The notes beneath the pieces are model-generated. The model was given only the letters and a program-made list of their open reading frames with translations. It made no database searches and was not told the origin of the DNA. A DNA stretch of 64,000 nucleotides, from positions 1 through 64,000 of the forward strand of contig CAAETY010000040.1 of the NCBI GenBank assembly GCA_900759105.1, written 5' to 3'. The DNA comes from Peptococcaceae bacterium (GTDB lineage: Bacteria > Bacillota > Peptococcia > Peptococcales > Peptococcaceae). The translations under genes and the position numbers were made by a program. This document shows positions 39,806 to 48,149 of this stretch, in pieces; the stretch's first letter is position 1; each line of letters opens with the position of its first letter.

Positions 39806-41509
39806 ATGAGTATAGATGACAATACAGTAGCGCCATTGCCACGCGCGGTTCAATGGGCGATTGGCTGGCTTATGATATGTTGCTCGCTATTTGCAGTAAA
39901 TGCATTGATGGCGCTTTTTGGATTGCATGTGACAGCATTTTCGTTACCAATCTGTGTGGTCGTAGCATTGGTTCTTCTTTATTGGATAGGAAAAAAAGAT
40001 GGACGTGTGATACCGATTAAACGTTTGCTTGCAATTGGTGTGGTGTTTATGATTGCAACAGTGATGCTTGGCTATGCGGTTGCCTCAATTTGGGAATATT
40101 CTTATTGGGGACGCGGATTTTATACCGATGCTGTAGCAAAGCTTGCCGGAGGATGGAATCCGATTTATGCCGGAGCGAGCGGGACACCTGAAATAATCTA
40201 TCGTTCGGGAAAAGCTGTTTGGACAATGGATGCAGCATTTTATGCATTTTTAGGGCATTATGAAATGGCGAAACTCCAGACCATTATGTTTGCTATTCCG
40301 ACTCTTCTATTGGTGCGGCATTTCTTTGTGCACCTTTTGGGGGGTCACACCCGTCTATCAACCTTAACGGCGCTGTTATTATTGTTAAATCCGGTTGCTA
40401 TCTCACAGCTGTTTACCTATTACGATGATGCAGCACTTGCATATATTAGTGTATGCTTTTTGATTTTGGCATATTTAACGCTAAATGAAGGCTATTTGCA
40501 TGGTGATCTGCTCCTTACTATGAGCTTAATGTGGATTTTTATCCTAAATATGCAGATGGGTGGGGTGCGTACAGCGATTATTTTAGGCATAGCATTCATA
40601 ATATTCGTTGCGATTTTTTACAAAAAACAAGCATTAAAATGGTTGTGTATTCGCGCAGTGTTGGTTGTGATTGTTGGCTTTGTGATTGTTGGCTTTAATC
40701 CATTTATGCAAAACCTTCTTGATACCGGCAATCCATTTTGCTTGTTTTTCGGTGAACACGCTGTTAATGTAACGACTGCGTATATGCCATGGGTTTTGGA
40801 AGGTAAGACTCAATTTGGCCAGTTTTTGTATAGCATGCTAGCATCGCCAAATACGAATCTGTTGAATTTAAATATTGGCGTTCAGCAATTAACGGCAGTG
40901 GTGAATTCGGCATATGCAGAAGCCGATGTCCGGTTGCGCGGATTTGGTTTTATTGGCGGTGTGCTTTTGGTGATGGCAGCAATTCTTCTGGTATTTGCGG
41001 CATTTATTCGCAGAAAACCGGATACGGAAGACGATGCCATTTATTTTGACGGCGAAAAAGAGGAACCGGAATACGACAATTATTTGAGCGAACGTGCAGC
41101 GTTGCTGTGGATGGGGATACCGATTATCTTTTTGGTGCTTTTTTGCGCAACCCCATGGTGGGCACGCACGATTGCTGTTGCATGGACGTTGATTCCGCTT
41201 GCTGTAGTGGCGCTTTGTGTGCGCCATGGCAATGGTAAATCCGGTGTGGCGAAGAGTTTGCTTATTTTGGCGTTTATGAACTGTGGTTTGATGGCATTTT
41301 CAACCCTTTCTGCCGTAACCACCTATACTGTTGGTATGCAAGGGCATTGGGAGCGGATGCGTGTGGCGGAACTTCCGGACGCGGACGATGCTCGCAAGCA
41401 CAATGAATATATGACCAACTTTAAGACCTGGAATATCATTAAAGGTCAAGGTGAATCAGAACGCGTGAAAAAGGGTCTTTGGACGAAGGCTGAAGGAATT
41501 ATAAAGTAA
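39806..41509 (+). CDS. Polytopic membrane protein, possibly GT-C-type glycosyltransferase
   Basis: 567 residues with about 11-12 hydrophobic segments and a long hydrophilic loop near residues 395-430 (EDDAIYFDGEKEEPEYDNY). The first external loop reads YWGRGFYTDAVAKLAGG, an acidic-residue loop after the first helices as in GT-C sugar transferases, but no diagnostic motif is certain. TATAAT at 39768-39773 is the likely -10. GGAAGG precedes the ATG. The next gene, nrdG, begins 12 bases later, with no obvious functional link. Confidence 0.72.
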   Translation: MSIDDNTVAPLPRAVQWAIGWLMICCSLFAVNALMALFGLHVTAFSLPICVVVALVLLYWIGKKDGRVIPIKRLLAIGVVFMIATVMLGYAVASIWEYSYWGRGFYTDAVAKLAGGWNPIYAGASGTPEIIYRSGKAVWTMDAAFYAFLGHYEMAKLQTIMFAIPTLLLVRHFFVHLLGGHTRLSTLTALLLLLNPVAISQLFTYYDDAALAYISVCFLILAYLTLNEGYLHGDLLLTMSLMWIFILNMQMGGVRTAIILGIAFIIFVAIFYKKQALKWLCIRAVLVVIVGFVIVGFNPFMQNLLDTGNPFCLFFGEHAVNVTTAYMPWVLEGKTQFGQFLYSMLASPNTNLLNLNIGVQQLTAVVNSAYAEADVRLRGFGFIGGVLLVMAAILLVFAAFIRRKPDTEDDAIYFDGEKEEPEYDNYLSERAALLWMGIPIIFLVLFCATPWWARTIAVAWTLIPLAVVALCVRHGNGKSGVAKSLLILAFMNCGLMAFSTLSAVTTYTVGMQGHWERMRVAELPDADDARKHNEYMTNFKTWNIIKGQGESERVKKGLWTKAEGIIK

Positions 41510-41521
41510 GAGGTGACAATA

Positions 41522-42211
41522 TTGAATATTCAAGGCTTACAGAAATTAACCTTATTGGATTTTCCGGCACATGTAGCATGCACTATTTTTACAGGTGGGT
41601 GTCAGTTGGATTGTCCGTTTTGTCATAATAGTGAATTGATTAAAGGTCCTTTTGAAGCAGGCATTGACGCAGAGGAGGTCCTCTCCTTTTTAAAAAAACG
41701 ACGTGGTTTATTGGATGGGGTAGCTATTACCGGTGGTGAACCAATGCTACAAGGCGATTTGGAGACATTTATTAGAGCCATCAAGGCACTGGGCTATAAA
41801 GTAAAACTAGATACCAACGGTGGCTTTCCGGAAAAGCTTCGACATTTTATCGATGAAGGTCTTGTTGACTATGTTGCGATGGATATCAAGAACACACCCG
41901 AAAAATATGGTGAAACATCCGGTATAGAAAATTTAGATATAAGACCCTATATACAGAGTATAGAATTGCTCCTGGAAGGACGTGTGGATTATGAGTTTCG
42001 CACGACCGTTGTTAAAGAATATCATACAAATGAAGATGTTATAAATATTGCAAAATGGCTCAAAGGGGCAAAAAAATACTATCTGCAAAGCTTTGTGGAT
42101 CGTGACCAGGTGCGTAATCACTCTCTATCAGCATACACTGAGGATGAATTAGAGGATATCTTGAAGGCTGCGAAAGTGTTCCTGCCGTGTACAGAAATCC
42201 GTGGGCAATAG
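41522..42211 (+). CDS. nrdG: Anaerobic ribonucleotide reductase activase NrdG (radical SAM)
   Basis: 229 residues. Uses a 4Fe-4S cluster and SAM to create the glycyl radical in NrdD. Cluster cysteines in TGGCQLDCPFCHN (CxxxxxCxxC spacing as usual CxxxCxxC within GCQLDCPFC). GGEPM is the SAM motif. The start is given as TTG 41522, which has AAGAGGTG at ideal spacing and yields the typical NIQGLQKLTLLDFP opening. A GTG at 41513 is in frame but lies within that ribosome site. nrdD follows after a regulated promoter. Confidence 0.93.
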   Translation: MNIQGLQKLTLLDFPAHVACTIFTGGCQLDCPFCHNSELIKGPFEAGIDAEEVLSFLKKRRGLLDGVAITGGEPMLQGDLETFIRAIKALGYKVKLDTNGGFPEKLRHFIDEGLVDYVAMDIKNTPEKYGETSGIENLDIRPYIQSIELLLEGRVDYEFRTTVVKEYHTNEDVINIAKWLKGAKKYYLQSFVDRDQVRNHSLSAYTEDELEDILKAAKVFLPCTEIRGQ

Positions 42212-42292
42212 TATTGTATATAGTGCCAAACTTGTCATATATACCGATATATAGTGCTTGGTGTTGACAGCATGGATTTTGTTTGTTATGAT
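42211..42292 (+). promoter_or_regulatory. nrdD promoter with two NrdR boxes
   Basis: Two 16-bp elements resembling the NrdR box, at 42211-42226 and 42242-42257, share TATATAGTGC in their right halves. They are 31 bp apart, that is three turns, the usual NrdR spacing. Immediately after come TTGACA (42264-42269), 17 bases and TATGAT (42287-42292) with TGT before it. NrdR represses ribonucleotide reductase genes in response to dATP/ATP. Confidence 0.8.
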
Positions 42293-42340
42293 TAGGAAAC
42301 TGAAATTATGGCTTAAGATTGAAAGAGAGGACGATCATCC

Positions 42341-44716
42341 ATGTATCAAGTGATTAAACGCGATAACAGTATTGTAGCGTTTGGATTAAATAAAATTACA
42401 GATGCCATTAAGAAAGCCTTTGATGCTTGTCAACGAGATTATACACAGGATGTTATTGATTTGTTGGGATTGCGTGTGACCGCTGATTTTGAACCAAAAG
42501 TGAAAAACCACTTGATTAGTGTGGAAGACATTCAAGACAGCGTTGAAAGCATTTTGAGCCAAAGTGGCTACGCTGATGTTGCAAAGGCGTATATTTTGTA
42601 CAGAAAGCAACATGAAACCGTGCGCAATGTGTCTAATACTATCTTGGACTACAAGGCATTGGTAGATAGCTACGTAAATGTTGAAGACTGGCGCGTGAAG
42701 GAAAACTCTACTGTAACCTATTCCGTAGGTGGTTTGATTCTTTCCAATTCTGGCGCTATTACAGCAAACTATTGGTTAAGCGAAATTTATGACAAAGAAA
42801 TTGCGGAAGCGCACAGAAATGCAGACATTCATCTTCATGACTTGTCTATGTTGACCGGGTATTGTGCCGGTTGGAGCTTGAAACAGCTTATTCAAGAGGG
42901 CTTAGGTGGAATTCCTGGGAAAATTACTTCTGCACCGGCAAAGCATTTAGCAACCTTGTGCAATCAAATGGTTAACTTCCTCGGTATCATGCAAAACGAA
43001 TGGGCAGGGGCACAAGCTTTCTCTTCCTTCGATACTTATCTTGCACCGTTTATCAAGGTTGACAACTTAAGCTACGACCAAGCAAAGAAGTGCATTGAAA
43101 GCTTTATCTATGGTGTTAACACGCCAAGCAGATGGGGCACTCAAGCACCATTTTCCAATATTACTTTAGACTGGACCGTGCCGGACGATTTGAAGGATAT
43201 GCCGGCTATCGTTGGTGGTAAAGACATGGACTTCACCTATGGCGATTGTCAAAAGGAAATGGACATGGTCAACAAGGCCTTTATTGAAATCATGATTGAT
43301 GGGGATGCTCAAGGTCGCGGTTTTCAATATCCAATTCCAACCTATTCCATTACCAAGGATTTTGATTGGTCCGACAATGAAAACAACCGTCTTTTGTTTG
43401 AAATGACTGCAAAATACGGTACCCCATATTTTTCCAATTATATTAACAGCGATATGGAACCAAGTGACGTTCGTAGTATGTGCTGTCGTTTACGTCTCGA
43501 CTTACGTGAACTTCGCAAAAAGAGCGGCGGTTTCTTCGGTAGTGGGGAAAGCACCGGCTCTGTTGGTGTTGTAACCATCAATTTGCCTCGCATTGCTTAT
43601 TTAGCGAAGGATGAAGCGGATTTCTACGAACGCCTCGACCATATGATGGATATTGCGGCGCGTTCCTTAAAAATCAAACGTACAGTTATTTCTAACCTTT
43701 TGGATGCAGGTCTTTATCCATATACCAAGCGTTATCTTGGCAATTTTGACAGTCATTTCTCCACCATCGGTTTGATTGGGATGAACGAAGTAGGCCTTAA
43801 TGCCGACTGGTTGCGTAAGGATTTGACCCACGAAGAAACTCAAAAATTTGCAAAAGAAGTGTTGACCCATATGAGAGCACGTCTTTCTGATTATCAAGAA
43901 GAATACGGCGATCTCTATAACTTGGAAGCAACGCCGGCGGAATCTACAACCTATCGCTTTGCAAAGCATGACCGCAAGCGTTATCCGGACATTATTACCG
44001 CTGCCAAGGAAGGCGACACCCCATATTATACCAATAGCTCTCATTTGCCGGTTGATTATACTGAGGATATTTTCTCCGCGTTGGATATTCAAGACCAATT
44101 GCAAACGCTCTATACTTCCGGGACTGTTTTCCATGCCTTCTTAGGCGAAAAATTGCCTGACTGGAAGGCTGCTGCGAACCTTGTTCGTAAAATTGCGGAA
44201 AACTACGAATTACCATATTACACCTTGTCTCCAACATACTCTGTATGTAAGGACCATGGCTATTTGAACGGCGAACAATTTGTTTGCCCTCATTGTGGCA
44301 ACAAGACTGAAGTGTATAGCCGTATCACCGGTTACTATCGTCCGGTTCAAAACTGGAACGATGGGAAAACACAGGAATATAAGGATCGCAAGCTTTATGA
44401 TATTGCTAAGAGTCGTTTTGTCATGAAGGTGACCGGTGGCGATTTGGGAATTGGCGAAGAAAGCAAGGACACAACAGTACAAGCTGCAGCTCAACCAATG
44501 CTATTTACAACCCATACCTGTCCAAATTGTCAAATTGCGATTCGTGCTTTGGAACAAGCAGGCATTCAATATATTCAAGTGTATGCCGAAGATCAGCCGG
44601 ACTTGGCTAAGAAATTCGGTATTGTAGCGGCGCCAACCCTCGTATTGCCGGATGGCAAGCAGGTGGCAGGGGCTTCTAATATCTTGAAGCATGTACGCAC
44701 CGCTGTGAACGCGTAA
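42341..44716 (+). CDS. nrdD: Class III ribonucleoside-triphosphate reductase fused to a redoxin
   Basis: 791 residues. Reduces NTPs to dNTPs without oxygen. ATP-cone at about 1-92 for allosteric control. Catalytic barrel follows. Zinc pair Cys649/Cys652 in CPHCGNKTEVYSRITGYY, where Gly664 would be the radical site. From about 718 a thioredoxin/glutaredoxin-like domain begins with Cys727-Pro-Asn-Cys730 and ends VAAPTLVLPDGK. The fusion suggests redoxin rather than formate as reductant, the so-called NrdD2 type. GAGAGGACG before the ATG. Activated by the preceding nrdG. Confidence 0.96.
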   Translation: MYQVIKRDNSIVAFGLNKITDAIKKAFDACQRDYTQDVIDLLGLRVTADFEPKVKNHLISVEDIQDSVESILSQSGYADVAKAYILYRKQHETVRNVSNTILDYKALVDSYVNVEDWRVKENSTVTYSVGGLILSNSGAITANYWLSEIYDKEIAEAHRNADIHLHDLSMLTGYCAGWSLKQLIQEGLGGIPGKITSAPAKHLATLCNQMVNFLGIMQNEWAGAQAFSSFDTYLAPFIKVDNLSYDQAKKCIESFIYGVNTPSRWGTQAPFSNITLDWTVPDDLKDMPAIVGGKDMDFTYGDCQKEMDMVNKAFIEIMIDGDAQGRGFQYPIPTYSITKDFDWSDNENNRLLFEMTAKYGTPYFSNYINSDMEPSDVRSMCCRLRLDLRELRKKSGGFFGSGESTGSVGVVTINLPRIAYLAKDEADFYERLDHMMDIAARSLKIKRTVISNLLDAGLYPYTKRYLGNFDSHFSTIGLIGMNEVGLNADWLRKDLTHEETQKFAKEVLTHMRARLSDYQEEYGDLYNLEATPAESTTYRFAKHDRKRYPDIITAAKEGDTPYYTNSSHLPVDYTEDIFSALDIQDQLQTLYTSGTVFHAFLGEKLPDWKAAANLVRKIAENYELPYYTLSPTYSVCKDHGYLNGEQFVCPHCGNKTEVYSRITGYYRPVQNWNDGKTQEYKDRKLYDIAKSRFVMKVTGGDLGIGEESKDTTVQAAAQPMLFTTHTCPNCQIAIRALEQAGIQYIQVYAEDQPDLAKKFGIVAAPTLVLPDGKQVAGASNILKHVRTAVNA

Positions 44717-44727
44717 AGGAGAGAATC

Positions 44728-45534
44728 ATGGACCAGTGCAAGCAAACCATCGCGTTGGTTCGTTCAGTAGGAAAGGCGCTTTTAGAGCGTCTTTCTCACT
44801 TTGAATTGAACGTACAACGAAAGGAAAACAATCACCAAAATTTAGTAACAGATTTCGACATTTGGGTGCAAGAACAACTAAAGGTGGGATTGGCAGAAAT
44901 TGAGCCAAAAGCCATTGTGTTTGCTGAGGAACAGGAAAATGAGATGGTAAGTGGATTGACATGGTTTGTTGATCCAATAGACGGAACAACCAACTTTATT
45001 TCCACTCGTCGAAATTTTGCGATTTGTGTAGCCTTGTATGATGGCATGAAGCCAATTTTTGGTGTGGTTTATGATGTGGCATTGGATCAAAGCTATCATG
45101 CTGTTGCCGGTGGTCCTTGTTATATGAATGAGTGTGCATTACCAAAACGGGCGTCGCGCGCTCTTCAAGATGCCCTTCTTGATACAAGCTTGACAACGAT
45201 GAATATTTTGTCTCGTCGCGCCGGGAAGCCTTTGCATATGATTAGTACAGCTATTCGCGGTCATCGTGCTATTGGCTCTGCGGCACTCGCTATGTGTCAT
45301 ATTGCGGAAGGCACTCTGGATGTCTATGTAAGCTATCGTTTGTACCCATGGGATTATGCGGCCAGTCGTGTTATTTTAGAGGCCAGCGGTGGTTGTATGC
45401 ATGCGCTTTATGGAGAACCGCTTTTTACGCCGGATCGTGCTGCGGTATTGTGTTGCGGAGACGAAGCGTTGTATGCGCTTATTGCACCGTTTTTACGTGG
45501 TGAAACGGATTTGGATGCATTGACTGATAAATAA
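44728..45534 (+). CDS. Inositol monophosphatase-family phosphatase
   Basis: 268 residues. Metal-binding FAEEQ (Glu), VDPIDGTTNF (the two Asp signature) and LYPWDYAASRVIL (third Asp) are all present. Members hydrolyse inositol-1-P, fructose-1,6-bisphosphate, PAP (CysQ) or NADP; the substrate here cannot be told. It begins 11 bases after nrdD with AAGGAGAG and is likely read from the nrdD transcript, which ends in the terminator at 45549. Removal of PAP from nucleotide metabolism would fit but is speculation. Confidence 0.93.
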   Translation: MDQCKQTIALVRSVGKALLERLSHFELNVQRKENNHQNLVTDFDIWVQEQLKVGLAEIEPKAIVFAEEQENEMVSGLTWFVDPIDGTTNFISTRRNFAICVALYDGMKPIFGVVYDVALDQSYHAVAGGPCYMNECALPKRASRALQDALLDTSLTTMNILSRRAGKPLHMISTAIRGHRAIGSAALAMCHIAEGTLDVYVSYRLYPWDYAASRVILEASGGCMHALYGEPLFTPDRAAVLCCGDEALYALIAPFLRGETDLDALTDK

Positions 45535-45548
45535 TCAAATGAATATAT

Positions 45549-45590
45549 CAAGCGCAAGAGCAGGGATTGCCCATCTTGCGCTTGTTTTTT
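45549..45590 (+). terminator. Terminator of the nrdD unit
   Basis: CAAGCGCAAGA / TCTTGCGCTTG 11-bp stem, 14-base loop, six T. Confidence 0.9.
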
Positions 45591-45591
45591 A

Positions 45592-45620
45592 TTGCGAAAA
45601 AGCGTTAAACTGGCTATACT
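45592..45620 (+). promoter_or_regulatory. Promoter of the glycosyltransferase gene
   Basis: TTGCGA (45592-45597), 17 bases, TATACT (45615-45620). Confidence 0.65.
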
Positions 45621-45668
45621 AAGTAAAGTTGTATTGTGCCAATAGAACAAGTGGGGAGGTTCATTGTA

Positions 45669-46955
45669 GTGGCAACGTTAATTTACGGCGTAAACTTTAG
45701 CATTGGTGTACTGTTTACGATTATGTATTCCTATCAGATGTTTTATCTTGCGGTGGGGATTTATAATAAGTTGCGTCGAAAACGTCCGTCTTATGTTGCG
45801 AAGAAGGAACATAAGCTTGCGGTTTTGATTGCAGCACGTAACGAAAGTAAAGTAATAGGTGAATTGATTAAGAGTATTCATGCACAAGAATATCCGCAGG
45901 ATAAGTTACATGTGTTTGTAGTGGCAGACAATTGTACCGATAATACGGCGGAGATTTGTCGCAACCTTGGTTGTACGGTGTTTGAACGCTTTAATAAGCA
46001 ATTTGTAGGGAAGGGATATGCGCTGAATTTTGCATTTGATAAAATATTTTCCGACCCGGCCAATGATTACGGAGCGTTTGTTATTTTGGATGCCGACAAT
46101 TTGCTCACACCAAATTACATGAGCGAAATGAATAAGGTGTACGATAAAGGGTATCGTGCAAGTACCAGTTATCGTAATTCTAAGAATTATGCACAGAATT
46201 GGATTTCTTCTGGGTATGGGCTTTGGTTTTTGCGTGAAGCAGAGTATCTCAATCAACCGCGCTACATGCTTCATACCAGCTGTGCCATCAGTGGTACCGG
46301 TTTTTTGGTTGCTGCGGATTTGATTAAGGAACGTGGCGGTTGGCATTATCACCTGTTAACCGAGGATATTGAATTTTCGGTTGCAACGGTATTAACCGGT
46401 GAGCGCATTGGTTATGCAACGGATGCAATGCTGTACGATGAACAGCCAATTACCTTTAAGCAATCTTGGAATCAGCGTATGCGTTGGGCAAAGGGCTTTT
46501 ATCAGGTATTAGGAAAGCATGGCGGAGATTTGGTAAAAACGTTTTTTCGTTTCAAATCAGGTTTTTTTGGCTCATTCGATATGTTAATGAACCTAACACC
46601 GGCACTTTTGGTTATGCTTGCAACTTTGATTTTTAACCTTGGGATGCTTATTTATATCAGCTTTTTTGCACCAAATGGCACGCAGAGTGCACTCTTTGGC
46701 GCTTGCCTTGTGGCGGTGCTGTTTTCCTTTAGCTATTACTACTGTATGCTCTTTTTGTTGGGGGCGGTAACAACAGTGAGTGAATGGGAAAAAATTCCAG
46801 CCTCAACGTGGATGAAAATCAGAACAATGTTTACATTTCCACTCTTTATGTTTACGTATATGCCAATTGCGGTGGCTGCATTGTACCAAAAAGTTGAGTG
46901 GACACCAATTGAACATACAGTTGTTAAATCGATTGACGACATGAAAAATAATTAA
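45669..46955 (+). CDS. Family 2 glycosyltransferase, membrane bound
   Basis: 428 residues. N-terminal transmembrane helix about 5-25, GT-A domain with VLIAARNES, VVADNCTDNTAE, the metal motif DADN and the QRMRW acceptor/product motif, then three to four C-terminal helices from about 300. This layout fits processive beta-glycan or N-acetylglucosamine transferases, or lipid sugar transferases. GGGGAGG at 45653-45659 supports GTG 45669; an in-frame GTG at 45636 is upstream of it. Stands alone, so the product is undefined (wall or capsule glycan likely). Confidence 0.9.
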   Translation: MATLIYGVNFSIGVLFTIMYSYQMFYLAVGIYNKLRRKRPSYVAKKEHKLAVLIAARNESKVIGELIKSIHAQEYPQDKLHVFVVADNCTDNTAEICRNLGCTVFERFNKQFVGKGYALNFAFDKIFSDPANDYGAFVILDADNLLTPNYMSEMNKVYDKGYRASTSYRNSKNYAQNWISSGYGLWFLREAEYLNQPRYMLHTSCAISGTGFLVAADLIKERGGWHYHLLTEDIEFSVATVLTGERIGYATDAMLYDEQPITFKQSWNQRMRWAKGFYQVLGKHGGDLVKTFFRFKSGFFGSFDMLMNLTPALLVMLATLIFNLGMLIYISFFAPNGTQSALFGACLVAVLFSFSYYYCMLFLLGAVTTVSEWEKIPASTWMKIRTMFTFPLFMFTYMPIAVAALYQKVEWTPIEHTVVKSIDDMKNN

Positions 46956-46965
46956 GATAAGCTTT

Positions 46966-47006
46966 AAAGATTTCCGATGCTTGCGTGTGTCGGAAATCTT
47001 TTTTTA
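46966..47006 (+). terminator. Glycosyltransferase terminator
   Basis: AAAGATTTCCGA / TCGGAAATCTTT 12-bp stem, 12-base loop, T-run. Confidence 0.9.
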
Positions 47007-47022
47007 TGTATACATGATGGTT

Positions 47023-47052
47023 TTGACGCACATATGGTGTAAATGCTATACT
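47023..47052 (+). promoter_or_regulatory. Promoter of the metallophosphoesterase gene
   Basis: TTGACG (47023-47028), 18 bases, TATACT (47047-47052), with TGC before the -10 (extended). Confidence 0.72.
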
Positions 47053-47116
47053 TTCTAAAAAGAGTACACGAATCACGGTCGGTATACGGTGGCAAATAAT
47101 TTAGGAGGGAACAGTG

Positions 47117-47965
47117 ATGAATTGGTTTTGGGGTTGTGCAGGTGCGGCGCTGGCGGCAACAAGTATTCCTTTGAAGGAATTAATAAGCTATGAAGCAAAA
47201 GTAACACGCTACACAATTGATGATGATGCGTGGCATGGTAATGGGCGTCTGCGTATTGCTTTAATTAGTGATTTTCATGCCGGTGACGGTGTTTGGAGCG
47301 GGCGCGCTTTAGCGCGCTTGGTGCGAAAGGAAGACGTGGATCTTATTTGCATTTTAGGTGATTTTTTTGAGCCGGGGCGTAGTTACGGTGAAGCGATGAC
47401 CTTTATAGAAGAAATCGATTCATGGCGGCCGATATACTATGTGAGCGGTAATCACGATGAAGGTGAGCCGCATCTTGATGGACTCAAGGAAATCATGAGC
47501 GTGCATTATGGTGTGCATGTTTTGGACAATCGGGAATTGATGGTTCGTGTGAAGAATGCTTGGGTGAATATTTTTGGAGTACGTGACAAAGGCGCTTATA
47601 AGTCCAAGGAAGAATGGATTCATGATACCCAAGAAGGCTGTTCGGAAAAACAAGCGCAAACAGAAGCGTATCATATTGTTTTGTGTCATCGTCCGGAACC
47701 AAAAGCACTTTTTGACCGCTTAAAAATGGATTTGGTTTTAAGCGGCCATACCCATGGCGGCCAATGGCAATTCCTAAAAAAAGGTGTGTTTGCACCGGGT
47801 CAGGGTGTACTTCCAAAATATAGTAAGGGCGTCTATAGACGCGCTAAAAAGCATCCTTACCACATGGTAATCAGTGCCGGCTTTGCGGTGGATAAAATAG
47901 TTCCACGTGTGAATAACCGTCCGGAGCTTGTGATTGTTGATGTAAAACATCCAACCATAAGTTAG
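47117..47965 (+). CDS. Metallophosphoesterase, YkuE-like
   Basis: 282 residues. Binuclear-metal motifs in order: SDFHAG, GDFFE, GNHDEG and SGHTHGGQW. A short hydrophobic N-terminus (WFWGCAGAALAATSIPL) could anchor it in the membrane or be a weak export signal. Family relatives act at the cell surface on phospholipid headgroup or wall phosphodiesters. AGGAGGGA lies 6 bases before ATG 47117; a GTG one codon earlier is also possible. Confidence 0.9.
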   Translation: MNWFWGCAGAALAATSIPLKELISYEAKVTRYTIDDDAWHGNGRLRIALISDFHAGDGVWSGRALARLVRKEDVDLICILGDFFEPGRSYGEAMTFIEEIDSWRPIYYVSGNHDEGEPHLDGLKEIMSVHYGVHVLDNRELMVRVKNAWVNIFGVRDKGAYKSKEEWIHDTQEGCSEKQAQTEAYHIVLCHRPEPKALFDRLKMDLVLSGHTHGGQWQFLKKGVFAPGQGVLPKYSKGVYRRAKKHPYHMVISAGFAVDKIVPRVNNRPELVIVDVKHPTIS

Positions 47966-47995
47966 AAAATATAAGAAATCGAAAAGTGATAAAAG

Positions 47996-48108
47996 TAAAT
48001 TGTCGTAAATTGTCATAAACATGTGATAATATATAAAACTTTCCTATAAGATTTTTTTTTGAAAAAAATCTGAAAATAGCTTGTCAGCCCCGTTCACATC
48101 GGTATACT
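47996..48108 (+). promoter_or_regulatory. lctP promoter region with tandem repeat
   Basis: TTGTCA (48081-48086), 16 bases, TATACT (48103-48108). Upstream, TAAATTGTC occurs twice in a row at 47996-48004 and 48006-48014, exactly 10 bp apart, one helical turn. A regulator may bind there. The rest of the 184-bp gap shows nothing else. Confidence 0.5.
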
Positions 48109-48149
48109 AAAATAGTGGAAAAAATTTAAAGAGAAAGAGGAGGATTCAC

